Origin: Holophagaceae bacterium UBA1801
GTDB taxonomy: Bacteria > Acidobacteriota > Holophagae > Holophagales > Holophagaceae
Direction: 5' to 3'
NCBI GenBank assembly: GCA_002319925.1
Contig: DCFP01000162.1
Coordinates: forward strand, 20,554-35,783
DNA: 15,230 bases
Part shown: in pieces, positions 1-8,385 of the stretch
How the letters are laid out: every line of letters starts with the position of its first letter
Numbering within the stretch: position 1 is the first letter of the stretch
Position numbers and translations under genes: made by a program
The notes under the pieces: model-generated
The model's database searches: none
Told to the model about the DNA's origin: nothing
What the model saw: only the letters and a program-made list of their open reading frames with translations

Positions 1-2307
1 ACGGGAGCCGCCGTTACCCGACGTGTCCGAGCCGCCATCCAAGGTGATGAGATCTCCTCCATCGAGCACCACGGGAGCGCTGTTGTTCCATCCATTGCTT
101 TCAGTGCCCTGGACGGGAATGTAGAGCTGCTTGGTAAGCCTGATGGTGCGCGGCACGCCATGGGCATCGAAGATGATCACGCCGCCCTTGTTCAGCGCGG
201 CCTGCAACGCGTTGGCGAGTTGCGCATCGGTTTTGTCGCTGCCCCCGCTTTGCGTATCGATGATGGTGGTGGGGGCGGAAACATCCGCCAGTGGAATCGG
301 GTTCGGCACGAGGGGAGGCAAATCGGTCACCCAGGTACCCACCTTGGCCATCACCTGCAAGGTCGCAGGCGCGCTCTGAACCTGGCCAGCCGTGTTGTCC
401 ACGACGACGCGGTAGGTGGCGCCATTGTCGCCGAGGGACGCCACGGGCGTGGTGTAGCTGGCCTCCTGGGCATTAATGATATCCGCGCCGTTCTTCTGCC
501 ATTGGTAGTGCAGTGGAGAAGTCCCGCTGGCAACGACCGTGAAGGTGGCTGTCTGGCCGGTGGTGATCAGCTTGTTTTGCGGTTGCGTGGTGATGGCCGG
601 TGCGACGACCGGATGGACTACGACCATGGCTTGAGCCGTGACATGGCCCAAGGCGTTGGTGGCTGTCAAAACGTACGTGGTGTTGACCGACGGGAAGATG
701 GTCAGTGTGGTCTGCCCGGTGACATCCCCGAGGCCAGGTTCGATGGATAGCAGGGTGGCCCGTGCCACGGTCCAGCTCAGCTGGGTCGATTGTCCGGCCG
801 TGATGGACGCTGGGGTGGCCTTGAAGACGGAAATGCTCGGCGGCGCCTGAACGTTCAGCGTCGCTGGACTGGAAATCGCCATCCCGTAGGCGTTGCTGAC
901 CACGACGCTGTAGTTTGCGCCTTGATCCGCGAGGGTCGTGGCAGGTGTCTGATAGTGATTGGAGATGGCGCCGGAAATGCCCACACCGTTTTTCCTCCAC
1001 TGGTAGCTCAGCGGTGCGGTTCCAGTGGCAGTGACGCTGAAACTGGCATGCTGACCCGCGAGAACGGAGCAGCCCACGGGCTGGACCGTGATCTGGGGCG
1101 CCGCATGGACGATCAGTGAAACGCTCGTGCTGATCAAGGTCCCGTTGACGTTGGTCAGGACGGCACGGAACTTCCTGCCGTTATCCGTCAACGAGGTGGT
1201 ATCGATGGTGTAGGTGGTGGTGTTACCGCCCGTGCCGCTAGTTACATCGTCCCAGCTGCTACCGTCGCTGGAGGTCTGCCACTGGCAGGCTGGAACCGGA
1301 TATCCGGCGACGCTGACGGAGAAGACGGCCTTGGCGGGTGCAAGCACCGTTTTTCCAACCGGTTGCTTGATAATGATCGGCGGGGATTGGACTGTCAGCG
1401 TGGCGGACTGGCTGATGGCCCTGCCGACGGCGTTGCTCGCGACCATCCGGTAGTTGCGGCCCTGCATGGCCAGGGCCGTGGCGCTGGTCGTGTAAGTCGG
1501 GGTAGTGCCGCCGGTGCCGGAGGCGACGTTGTTCCAGGTCTTCCCGCCATCAGCCGAGGCCTGCCATTGGCAGGTCGGTGCAGGGGCGCCGGTGGCCGCA
1601 GCCTTGAATTGCGCCTTGGCCGGAGCATGGACATCCGCGTCAGCGGGCTGAAGGGTGATGACGGGAGCTGCCTTGATGGTCAGGACGGCCGCCCGGCTGA
1701 AGACGCTTCCTCGCTCGTTGGTTACGGCCACGCGGAACTGTTTCCCCTGGTCCTCCAGATGGGTCGGATCCAGGACATACGTCGGATTCGTCTCTCCCGC
1801 GAGGTCATTCCATTCCTTGCCCTGATTCACGGAAACCTGCCATTGATAGGCCGGGAGCGGATTCCCGACGGCCTGCACCGCGAATGACGCCTTCGCGGGC
1901 ACAAGCACGGTCTTGTTCTGGGGCTGGATGGTGATGCTCGGCCACGTCTTGACGGTCAATGTCGCAGCATCGCTGATGACCCTGCCGTCCGCGTTGTGGA
2001 CGATGACCCGGTATTGGCGTCCGTGAAAAGTCAGCGCGGTTGCAATGGTGGTGTAGGTGGATTTGAGCCCCCCAGTCCCGGTCTGCACGTTGCTCCAGGT
2101 GGTTCCCTGGTTTGTCGAAACCTGCCACTGGTACTGCGGTGCGGGCGTCCCGGTCGCAGTGACGGAAAACTGCGCCGGCGCGGGAGCATTGACGGTCTGA
2201 TCGGTGGGCTGCGTGGTGATGCTGGGGATCGCCGCGTGGGAGAGGGAGTGACCGCCAAAAGCAATACCAATGGGAACCGCGATCAAGGAGATTAGCTGAC
2301 GTTTCAT
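1..2307 (-). CDS. Secreted multi-Ig-like repeat protein with beta-helix-like region, 3' end outside window
   Basis: The reading frame is open from an ATG at 2307 to the window edge (769 codons, no stop), so the C-terminus is missing. The ATG is preceded by AGAGG with a 7-nt spacer. Residues 1-26 form a signal peptide (MKRQLISLIAVPIGIAFGG, then a HAA-type cleavage site). Seven repeats of about 80-95 residues follow, at about 28-120, 121-212, 213-307, 308-400, 401-486, 487-566 and 567-652. Six of them share the bacterial Ig-like pattern: P-x-I-T-x-Q-P near the start, Y/C-QW in the middle, Y-R/S-V and a final L-x-V strand. The sixth is a different type (ITAGQSTQLSW). From about 653 the sequence changes to a glycine-rich region (GGVIIFD, then LDGGDLITLDGG) typical of right-handed beta-helix surface proteins. 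The likely role is a secreted or surface-displayed protein, perhaps an adhesin or polysaccharide-binding protein; no catalytic residues are visible. Fold-level calls are confident, function is not. Confidence 0.85.
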   Translation of the reverse strand, partial: MKRQLISLIAVPIGIAFGGHSLSHAAIPSITTQPTDQTVNAPAPAQFSVTATGTPAPQYQWQVSTNQGTTWSNVQTGTGGLKSTYTTIATALTFHGRQYRVIVHNADGRVISDAATLTVKTWPSITIQPQNKTVLVPAKASFAVQAVGNPLPAYQWQVSVNQGKEWNDLAGETNPTYVLDPTHLEDQGKQFRVAVTNERGSVFSRAAVLTIKAAPVITLQPADADVHAPAKAQFKAAATGAPAPTCQWQASADGGKTWNNVASGTGGTTPTYTTSATALAMQGRNYRMVASNAVGRAISQSATLTVQSPPIIIKQPVGKTVLAPAKAVFSVSVAGYPVPACQWQTSSDGSSWDDVTSGTGGNTTTYTIDTTSLTDNGRKFRAVLTNVNGTLISTSVSLIVHAAPQITVQPVGCSVLAGQHASFSVTATGTAPLSYQWRKNGVGISGAISNHYQTPATTLADQGANYSVVVSNAYGMAISSPATLNVQAPPSISVFKATPASITAGQSTQLSWTVARATLLSIEPGLGDVTGQTTLTIFPSVNTTYVLTATNALGHVTAQAMVVVHPVVAPAITTQPQNKLITTGQTATFTVVASGTSPLHYQWQKNGADIINAQEASYTTPVASLGDNGATYRVVVDNTAGQVQSAPATLQVMAKVGTWVTDLPPLVPNPIPLADVSAPTTIIDTQSGGSDKTDAQLANALQAALNKGGVIIFDAHGVPRTIRLTKQLYIPVQGTESNGWNNSAPVVLDGGDLITLDGGSDTSGNGGSR

Positions 2308-2636
2308 GGAACTTCCTCTGCCGTCTTCTGAGCCTCGTGGTGCCGAGTCGCACAAATTAGAACGATTGATCGAGCGGGAACGTCTCTGGAATCAATCCCC
2401 CGGGACCTCGGTACAGACAGCAGCCATCCTCGATCGCAGCGGGATGAACATAAGCTTCCTTCCCGAGGAACCCTTGCAACAGGTACAGATCAAAGATGCC
2501 ATCCGGTACAGATATGGCGGAATCACGATCGACAAGGACAAACTGCCAGCGGTGTCGAGAACACAGGAACAACGCGTTTTTCTTTTCACGACGCCTGGGC
2601 ATCTGCTCCGTGCTTGTGGACGCCATGCATTCGTCG
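2308..2636. other. 329-bp intergenic stretch with a doubtful small ORF and a dyad
   Basis: This gap separates the Ig-repeat gene (start 2307) from the stop at 2637 of the exported-protein gene. It contains the possible 89-codon ORF listed separately. It also holds an inverted repeat GATTGAT (2364-2370) / ATCAATC (2391-2397) with a 20-nt spacer, which could be an operator for the Ig-repeat gene. I see no convincing -35/-10 pair and no terminator hairpin followed by a T-run. Confidence 0.4.
2357..2626 (-). CDS. Possible small hypothetical protein (89 aa)
   Basis: The ORF starts at an ATG 10 nt after the stop of the upstream exported-protein gene on the same strand and ends at a TAA 49 nt before the Ig-repeat start. 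The product is basic at the N-terminus (MPRRREKK) and then mixed hydrophobic/acidic (WQFVLVDRDSAISVPDGIFD), which reads like a small folded cytosolic protein. It has no signal peptide and no family I recognise. Against it: there is no clear Shine-Dalgarno, and third-position GC is visibly lower than in the neighbours. It could be a decayed or recently acquired gene, or a chance ORF. Confidence 0.35.
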   Translation of the reverse strand: MASTSTEQMPRRREKKNALFLCSRHRWQFVLVDRDSAISVPDGIFDLYLLQGFLGKEAYVHPAAIEDGCCLYRGPGGLIPETFPLDQSF

Positions 2637-3512
2637 TCAAGGCATAATCCAGTAAAAATGGATCGGGCCTTGCGGCGCTCCCACGGCTTTCATCGATCCG
2701 CGGAACACACCACCCATCGCGGTTCCCTTGACGCCGCCCAGCAGCGGATAACTTCCTTCAGACAGCCAGCGGACTTCAATGGAATCGGGCTCCTTCCCGG
2801 CTCCCTTCCAGAATCCAGTGTCAATCATGAAGGTGCTGATCGAAGGCTGGTGGAGCCGGGTGTCCGGAGGCGGCAGTTCGGAGGCTGCCTTTTCTATCCA
2901 CTGCCAGAGCGTTCCCTGTTTCACATTTTCGGGAAGACTCCCGGCCAAGGCACTCCAGTCATGGAACAAGGATTCCTTCCACCCTGGATCGAGCCGCAGA
3001 CGGACCGCGTGGGACTTCCCGGGCGGAAGGGTCATCTTCACTTGCCTGGAGAGAGTCCATTGCGGGCGAAGGGCGCCAGCCGAGAGCAGTCCCTCCTTCA
3101 CCATCGCGCGGATGTCCCCGGAACCGCACCTGCGAAGCTCATCCGAGATCTGACCCGGATCTGATGCGTTGCCCCAGAGGATGTCATCGAGGCCATGTTT
3201 GTGCATGAGCTCCGTGACATCGCGGTTGGCGATTCGTGCGATAGCCTTCACCTCTGGTGTCTTGAAGTCGGGGACTTCAATGAAATCGGTGTTCGAACCT
3301 TCCGCCTGCAGCTTGAGGGGAACCTGCGGATCCATGGACTCCACCTCGAACTCCAGGCTGACCTTGTCCGGTGCCCACACCTCGCCTACCGCGATAACTA
3401 AATGGCTCACGTGAACCTGAGCCCTAGGCTGGATTTCCAGCAGGTTTCCGGCGAACGCAGTAGCGCACATCAGTCCGAATATGAATATTCGCGAGCATGA
3501 GGTCATAGGCAT
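2637..3512 (-). CDS. Exported protein, probable diverged paralogue of the upstream DUF4424-type protein
   Basis: The gene encodes 291 residues from the ATG at 3512, which overlaps the upstream stop by one base (TGATG). A GTG at 3515 would give one more residue. No independent Shine-Dalgarno is seen, so translation is probably coupled. The N-terminus (MPMTSCSRIFIFGLMCATAFAG) is a signal peptide. The rest is soluble and mostly beta-stranded. A central stretch resembles the upstream protein: VTELMHKHGLDDILWG followed by DIRAMVKEGL, and RPQWTLSRQVKMTLPPGKS. The corresponding upstream segments are VTALLKPLGL, DIVRLWKHGL and RPNWSIYENYKWKQVFPAKKS. I therefore infer a duplicated, diverged partner acting in the periplasm or at the surface. 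No enzymatic motif is visible and the function is unknown. Confidence 0.75.
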   Translation of the reverse strand: MPMTSCSRIFIFGLMCATAFAGNLLEIQPRAQVHVSHLVIAVGEVWAPDKVSLEFEVESMDPQVPLKLQAEGSNTDFIEVPDFKTPEVKAIARIANRDVTELMHKHGLDDILWGNASDPGQISDELRRCGSGDIRAMVKEGLLSAGALRPQWTLSRQVKMTLPPGKSHAVRLRLDPGWKESLFHDWSALAGSLPENVKQGTLWQWIEKAASELPPPDTRLHQPSISTFMIDTGFWKGAGKEPDSIEVRWLSEGSYPLLGGVKGTAMGGVFRGSMKAVGAPQGPIHFYWIMP

Positions 3513-4783
3513 CACAATTCAAAGAACCGGATCACGAGGTTGCGCTTGGGCTGGAAATTCTTGATGCGAACGCGATAGCAGTTGCGGCCAATGCGTTCGA
3601 CCGGCCTGGGCCACGCGAAGCTCGCGGGTATCCTGGGACCACCCTCCACGATCAGCTCGAAATCCTCGATGGGTCCCTTCCAGGTATTGGCGGTCGTCAG
3701 GACGTACTCGACCCATGGGGAATCAATCCGTTCTTCCTCCTCCAGAGCATCCCCGCTGACGGGTCGCCCCAGCTGTCTCGCCTGGGCCATCACTTCCTGC
3801 CGCAGGGATCGCTTGGTGCCCTCGAGGTTCGGCAGTCCCTCGTAGATATACGGAGAATCAACGATGTATCGGGCGTCTTCCCGCAGGGGAATGGGTGTGT
3901 ATTCGATGACGATACTCACGCTCTTCTTTGCGGGAAAAACCTGTTTCCATTTGTAGTTCTCGTAGATCGACCAGTTCGGCCTGAACATGCCCGTCCGCAG
4001 GGCGCGGTCCGCCAGGGCCAGCCATTCGGATTGGGGCGCATTTTCATCAGGGAAAGGTTCCTGAGGCATTTCAAAACTGCTCGGGCTGGCCTTCCACGCC
4101 TTCACCAAGTCCGCTGGAGACTGCCTGTCCTCGCCGGCTCCGAGTTCGATGGCCTTGGCGGCAACCCGAAGCCATTCACTTTCGGGAGCGTCGGGCCTCG
4201 GATACTTTTCCAGTGGCACCACCGGTGTGAGGCCATGCTTCCACAAGCGCACGATGTCCGCGGGTTTCAGTTTGTAGAGATTGGACGCGCCAAAATCCGA
4301 TTCCGCGAGACCCAGGGGTTTCAAGAGTGCCGTGACCTTCTTTCCTCCCCAGTCCATGTAGGGATTCCGATCATTCTCGCTGGGCTCTTCCGCGCGCTTG
4401 ACGGCTTCGCATTGAATGGTGACGGCCGCCGGTTTCCCCTCGCACCAGACCTGGAAACCCGTCCCGACGCGGGGACCACTGGTATCGCCCGATTCATCAT
4501 CACAGTCGTAGCTGGCGGCCGGGAAAAGGATGTCGGTCACGACATCCTGGTCGCTGTCGTTGCGGAAGACGTATTCCACGCGGATCTTCTCGAGGCTGAT
4601 CGTCAACCGTTCCTTGGCCATCGCCACCCGGAATTCCTTGTGGAATTCCAGCCCGCGGGAGGTCTCTCCGTAGACGCCTCCATTGGCGAGAAGAGGCAAC
4701 ACCGCCAGCGGCAAGGAGAGAACCAAAGCCATCGACACAGCCTTGGATCGCAGAATGCGCAGGGTTCTTCGCGGAATAATCAC
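3512..4783 (-). CDS. Exported DUF4424-type protein
   Basis: I place the start at the GTG at 4783, because GAGG lies 5 nt upstream. This gives 423 residues. The frame stays open upstream to a GTG at 4837, which lacks a ribosome-binding site, and an ATG at 4732 is a third option. Residues 1-33 are a signal peptide with an IPRRTLRILR n-region and a long hydrophobic core ending LLA before NGGVYG. The start of the mature protein (LEFHKEFRVAMAKERLTISL, then VEYVFRNDSDQDV and DILFP) and the later LTTANTWKGPIEDFELIVEGG are the pattern I associate with DUF4424, a family of exported proteins of unknown function. An insert of about 150 residues rich in W, K and P lies between these blocks. The gene overlaps the next one by one base, so the two products are probably made together. 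Confidence 0.78.
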   Translation of the reverse strand: MIIPRRTLRILRSKAVSMALVLSLPLAVLPLLANGGVYGETSRGLEFHKEFRVAMAKERLTISLEKIRVEYVFRNDSDQDVVTDILFPAASYDCDDESGDTSGPRVGTGFQVWCEGKPAAVTIQCEAVKRAEEPSENDRNPYMDWGGKKVTALLKPLGLAESDFGASNLYKLKPADIVRLWKHGLTPVVPLEKYPRPDAPESEWLRVAAKAIELGAGEDRQSPADLVKAWKASPSSFEMPQEPFPDENAPQSEWLALADRALRTGMFRPNWSIYENYKWKQVFPAKKSVSIVIEYTPIPLREDARYIVDSPYIYEGLPNLEGTKRSLRQEVMAQARQLGRPVSGDALEEEERIDSPWVEYVLTTANTWKGPIEDFELIVEGGPRIPASFAWPRPVERIGRNCYRVRIKNFQPKRNLVIRFFEL

Positions 4784-4926
4784 AACAACCTCAGATGAAC
4801 ACACTCGTTTCAGACGGATCTTGATCCATCTGATCACAATTCAGATGATTGAGCATCTGTCCATCTTTCGGTGAATCGGTATGATGGAACGGGTCCGATC
4901 ACTTTCAGGATTTTCGCATTCTTCGC
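4784..4926 (-). promoter_or_regulatory. Leader/promoter region of the DUF4424 operon with repeated CAGATG dyads
   Basis: This 143-nt gap upstream of the DUF4424-type gene holds TCAGATG at 4791-4797, CATCTGA at 4827-4833, TCAGATG at 4841-4847 and CATCTG at 4854-4859, in alternating orientation. CATCTGA and TCAGATG at 4827-4847 form a perfect 7-bp inverted repeat with a 7-nt spacer. CAGACGGATC (4811-4820) and GATCCATCTG (4823-4832) form a second inverted repeat with one mismatch that shares the 4827-4832 arm. This could be a multi-site operator, or mutually exclusive RNA hairpins in the leader. No clear sigma-70 promoter is seen. Confidence 0.4.
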
Positions 4927-7900
4927 CTACCTCCCGAACTGCGGGTACTTGGCGCGAAGCTCGCCCAGGCTGAGGTACAGGCCACCACCGGGCACTCCTT
5001 CGGCGAAGGAGTTGACGGTGGACCGGCCCGATTTGCCTTTGTTGTCGCCGGTGTAGAAGGTCCAGGCGTCCCAGATCTGGTGGGCACCATAAACGCCGGG
5101 GGAGGGACCATCCATGACCAAGTGGGGCGCCACCGTGAATTCGAGGGTGTAGACGTGGTCCTGCCCCCAGTATTCGTCGCGGTGGTTCTTGCTCGACGCC
5201 AGCGCTTTGTAATCCGCTGTCCACTTGGCGAGAGCCGCCTGGTAGTCGTATTTCTTCTCGGGTGCGGGTGGTGGCGCAGGTGGTTTCTGCGGCACCGGTA
5301 CTTGCTGGACCGGATTGCTTTTGGGCGGCTCGGGCAATCTGGGGGCCGGTTTCGGCGCTTCGGGTCTTCGCGCTTCTGGCACGGGCGCGTAGGGAACCAC
5401 GAGCACCGTATCCGTTCTCGTCAGCTGGTAGTTCAGCCGCGTGTTCAACGGCGGTGTGCTGTCCTGGGCGGGGACGGAAACCTCGATGGTGGTGGGGCCG
5501 CCGGCTCTCAGGAAACCCAGCAAGGACATGCGCACGCCCGCTTGCCCGCTGCCATCGAAGCTCTGACCGTGCACGACCTGGCCCTGCTGGTTGATGAAGC
5601 GTACCGTACAGGCCTGGAGGTTCCTGACAGACCCGGCGTTCTGCAGCCGGACAGTGACATTGTAGACCTTGTTCATTTCCTCCTTGAGCTTTTCGTAGTC
5701 GGCCTCGGCCTTGCGGAGCTGCAGGAACCAGAGTTTTCGCATGTAATGATTCAGGACGGTCTTCAAGGTGTTCTGGTAGAGGTACGCTTTGAAGTTTCCG
5801 CTGATCTTCCTGGGACCCGCCGCGGCCTCACCGCCGGCGTCGAATCCGGCGATGCCCGGAGTGCTCTCGGCCACCTGCGCGTAGGCTTCGGCATCCTTCC
5901 AGAACGCGTCGCAGTACGTGTCCACTTCGGCATCCAACCGTCCCTTGAAATCCGCCGCGCTGCTGGACTGCTTGTGCAGGGCGGCAACGATCTTGAACCA
6001 ATCCGCAGCCGTACGCATGACCTTGGGTTCCGTCGCATAGTAGTGTCGATAGGCGCCGTCCCATTTCTGCAGATTCTTGTCCAGCGCCGCCTCGCCGAAC
6101 TCCGTGAGAGCCAGGTCCATGAAGGTCACACCGGCGGAGGCCAACCCCAGCGCATCCCCGCCCCACTTGGAAACCGAGTAGAAGGCGCCGCTCTTGGTGA
6201 AGTTCACCACAGCAGCGTTCTTGTCTCCATTGGAGATGTCCAGGACCAGCTGGGCCAGCGCGAAGCCCAGCCCCGCTTCGTTCATGAGCTTGTTCACGTT
6301 CTTCAGGGTCTCGGTGCCGACGCCCGCTTCCAAAACCGTTGAACCGGCGCCCGTGAGGCCGTAGGCCTTGTTGAACTGGGCCCAGCCTTTTTCGAGGGCG
6401 GTCGGACTCTCTACTGCGCCTGAGGCTCCCTCGTTCACGATCTGAGCCAGTTCGCTCTCCGAGTAGAGCGCCATGGGCGCAGAATCGAACCGGGGCAGCG
6501 TATCGCTCAGCTTCTTGCGGCCGTCCTTCAGGATGACGGCCGCGTACTTCGAAAAGTGGTCCGTGTAGATGGTCACGAAACCCTTCTCGCCGTCCACAGT
6601 GCACGGGACCGGCTGCCACGAGTGGCCACGGGGATCATAGTAGGCCGCACCCACACCATCCTCCGGCAGCACGCCCGGGGAGAGGAGGCCCTTGTCGAAG
6701 GGGAGCTGGATCTCCGCGACGCCGCCCAGATTGGCATTCGCGGGCAGCTGGATTTCGTAGGACTGGAAGACAATGCCGGAATCCTTGGGCACATCCGGAG
6801 GATTCGCGTCCGGCTTCACCTGGAGCTGGGAGCCCTCCGGCAGCGACCAAGCGGGCAAGGCCACGCTCACGCCGCTGCTCTGCAGCGTCGTGGTACCGCT
6901 GCTGATGGGCGTCGCCTCCTTGCCTTTGGAGCCCATGCCTCCGGTGGCGAATCCGATGAGGGTGATGATCCACGCAACTCCGAAGAACAGGAGTGGCTTC
7001 AGGATTCCTTTCGAGATGAAGGCCTTGAGGACCAGTGCCAGGACCAGCAGCCCGATGGTGATGGCATAGAACACGGCACCCCTGCCGACGATCATCAGGA
7101 GGGCGTCGGAGACCAGCAGCAACGCGAAGAGAATCCAGTAGAGGAGAGTCGATTGGCCCTTCGCTTTCGCGCCCGGCTCGGCCGCAGGGCCACTGCCTGC
7201 CTTCGCTGCGGCGTAGGTCGCCTTCCCCCGCCGCAGCACGGTCTTGAACTTCCAGCCGAAGGTCGCGGCGGATTCCTTGAACGCCTTCACGATGGCGCCC
7301 AGATCGAAGGTGAATTCGTAGGTCTTGCCATCGGGTCCGAACCCCACGCATTTGACCTTGCGGAACAGTGTTTTGCCCGACTGGAAGGAAGCCTCGCCCC
7401 CGGCGTTGAAGGAAACCCCCGAGCTGGTTTCCTTGGTGAGTTCCCAGAAATACAGGGTGCGGGCCCCTTCATCCAGGAAGGCTGACGCTTGGTACTGGAT
7501 CCGTTTCGTCCCGGTTTCCCAGGAAGCATCCACGAATTCGGCCTGGATGACGGCATCGGCATCGGGCGCGGTTCCAAGCTGGAGGCCCATCACGGCAAGC
7601 TTCGCGGCGATGGAATCAAGGATCGACTGTCGATCCGACTGCGGCAGAGGCAGGGGAACCGGAGCGGCGATGGGTGGCGGAGGAGCCGGAATCGTGGACG
7701 GAGTCGGAGCGGCTTGGGCGGCGGAACTGGGGGGCATGGCGACTGTCCGGGCTGGCACGGCTGGCGCCAGGGACTGGCCACATCCGGGACAGAAGGCGGC
7801 TCCCCTGGGCAGTTCGAGTCCGCAGGCGCGACAGTGGCCCGCGAAACCCGATACGCGCAGCACCTGGCCACCGGCCTGGATTCGGTCGCCCTCCTTCAGC

Positions 7901-8133
7901 GCTTGGGGCTTTTGGATCTGCTGGTCATTGACCCACGTGCCGTTGGTGCTGCCCAGATCCTCCAGGATCCAATATCCAGCCTGGAGGCGGATCACCGCAT
8001 GGCGCCCCGAGCAGCCAGGATCATCCAGGCGCAGGAGGTTCTCTGCGAGCCGCCCGAAGGTGGTCGGGTTCTGCAGATCGAAGCGCGCGTTCCCGCGTGA
8101 TTCCAGCATCAGATGGGGAACTTCCGGGTTCAT
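4927..8133 (-). CDS. FHA / zinc-ribbon / multi-TM modular membrane protein
   Basis: The gene encodes 1068 residues from the ATG at 8133, which has GAGG 6 nt upstream. The longer frame to 8442 would enter a mobile element. An FHA domain spans about residues 20-95 with all hallmark residues: FGR (26-28), SGRH (42-45) and GSTNGTWVN (61-69). FHA domains bind phosphothreonine peptides. A zinc ribbon follows (C101, C104, C115, C118), then a Pro/Ala linker (122-165) and an uncharacterised alpha/beta domain (170-305). Three hydrophobic membrane segments lie at about 329-349, 353-371 and 379-398. A beta domain (412-536) ends in YTDHFSKYAAV, resembling ZU5-like domains. Next come a helical region with hydrophobic Gly/Ala-rich stretches (545-815), a second beta domain (824-915), a Pro-rich linker (920-960) and a small C-terminal domain. 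It is probably an inner-membrane signalling or scaffold protein reading Ser/Thr phosphorylation; no kinase gene is seen in the window. Confidence 0.85.
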   Translation of the reverse strand: MNPEVPHLMLESRGNARFDLQNPTTFGRLAENLLRLDDPGCSGRHAVIRLQAGYWILEDLGSTNGTWVNDQQIQKPQALKEGDRIQAGGQVLRVSGFAGHCRACGLELPRGAAFCPGCGQSLAPAVPARTVAMPPSSAAQAAPTPSTIPAPPPPIAAPVPLPLPQSDRQSILDSIAAKLAVMGLQLGTAPDADAVIQAEFVDASWETGTKRIQYQASAFLDEGARTLYFWELTKETSSGVSFNAGGEASFQSGKTLFRKVKCVGFGPDGKTYEFTFDLGAIVKAFKESAATFGWKFKTVLRRGKATYAAAKAGSGPAAEPGAKAKGQSTLLYWILFALLLVSDALLMIVGRGAVFYAITIGLLVLALVLKAFISKGILKPLLFFGVAWIITLIGFATGGMGSKGKEATPISSGTTTLQSSGVSVALPAWSLPEGSQLQVKPDANPPDVPKDSGIVFQSYEIQLPANANLGGVAEIQLPFDKGLLSPGVLPEDGVGAAYYDPRGHSWQPVPCTVDGEKGFVTIYTDHFSKYAAVILKDGRKKLSDTLPRFDSAPMALYSESELAQIVNEGASGAVESPTALEKGWAQFNKAYGLTGAGSTVLEAGVGTETLKNVNKLMNEAGLGFALAQLVLDISNGDKNAAVVNFTKSGAFYSVSKWGGDALGLASAGVTFMDLALTEFGEAALDKNLQKWDGAYRHYYATEPKVMRTAADWFKIVAALHKQSSSAADFKGRLDAEVDTYCDAFWKDAEAYAQVAESTPGIAGFDAGGEAAAGPRKISGNFKAYLYQNTLKTVLNHYMRKLWFLQLRKAEADYEKLKEEMNKVYNVTVRLQNAGSVRNLQACTVRFINQQGQVVHGQSFDGSGQAGVRMSLLGFLRAGGPTTIEVSVPAQDSTPPLNTRLNYQLTRTDTVLVVPYAPVPEARRPEAPKPAPRLPEPPKSNPVQQVPVPQKPPAPPPAPEKKYDYQAALAKWTADYKALASSKNHRDEYWGQDHVYTLEFTVAPHLVMDGPSPGVYGAHQIWDAWTFYTGDNKGKSGRSTVNSFAEGVPGGGLYLSLGELRAKYPQFGR

Positions 8134-8231
8134 GACCATCCTCACGATCGATTCCAGATGAGCTGGACCGCTGCATGCGCATGGGATCCCACGCTTCCCT
8201 CTCCCATCGTCCCTTTTCCGCTTGGGCCTTA
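8134..8231 (-). promoter_or_regulatory. Upstream region of the FHA gene
   Basis: About 98 nt lie between the MITE-like element and the FHA gene start. The only clear signal is the Shine-Dalgarno GTGAGG just before the ATG at 8133. Short palindromes GGGATCCC and ATGCGCAT occur, but I see no convincing -35/-10 pair. If the promoter lay further upstream, the element insertion would have displaced it. Confidence 0.3.
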
Positions 8232-8264
8232 GAGGTGGTAACAAAACCTGCGCGATGCGGCGCT

Positions 8265-8288
8265 GGAAACAACGCATGCGTTGTTTCC
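8265..8288. repeat. 24-bp perfect palindrome inside the MITE-like element
   Basis: GGAAACAACGCA is followed directly by its exact reverse complement TGCGTTGTTTCC. The zero-length spacer suggests a dimeric protein-binding site or a cruciform-prone sequence rather than an RNA hairpin with a normal loop. It lies near the left end of the element. Confidence 0.8.
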
Positions 8289-8385
8289 GGGCGAGGCAGG
8301 CAAGGAAGGCGACGCAAGCGATAGTGGGCCTATCGCTAAGGAGCGTGACGCAGCATGGCGACGCCCGCCGCCACCAGCCCGGAGG

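Noticed and set aside
473..1000. Minus-strand ORF of 175 codons, and a similar one at 1805-2353
   Set aside because: Both are out of frame with the Ig-repeat gene, which is continuous on the same strand from 2307 to the window edge.
5080..6342. 420-codon plus-strand ORF
   Set aside because: It is antisense to the FHA gene; composition is arginine/histidine/valine-rich as expected for a high-GC shadow, and no domain is recognisable.
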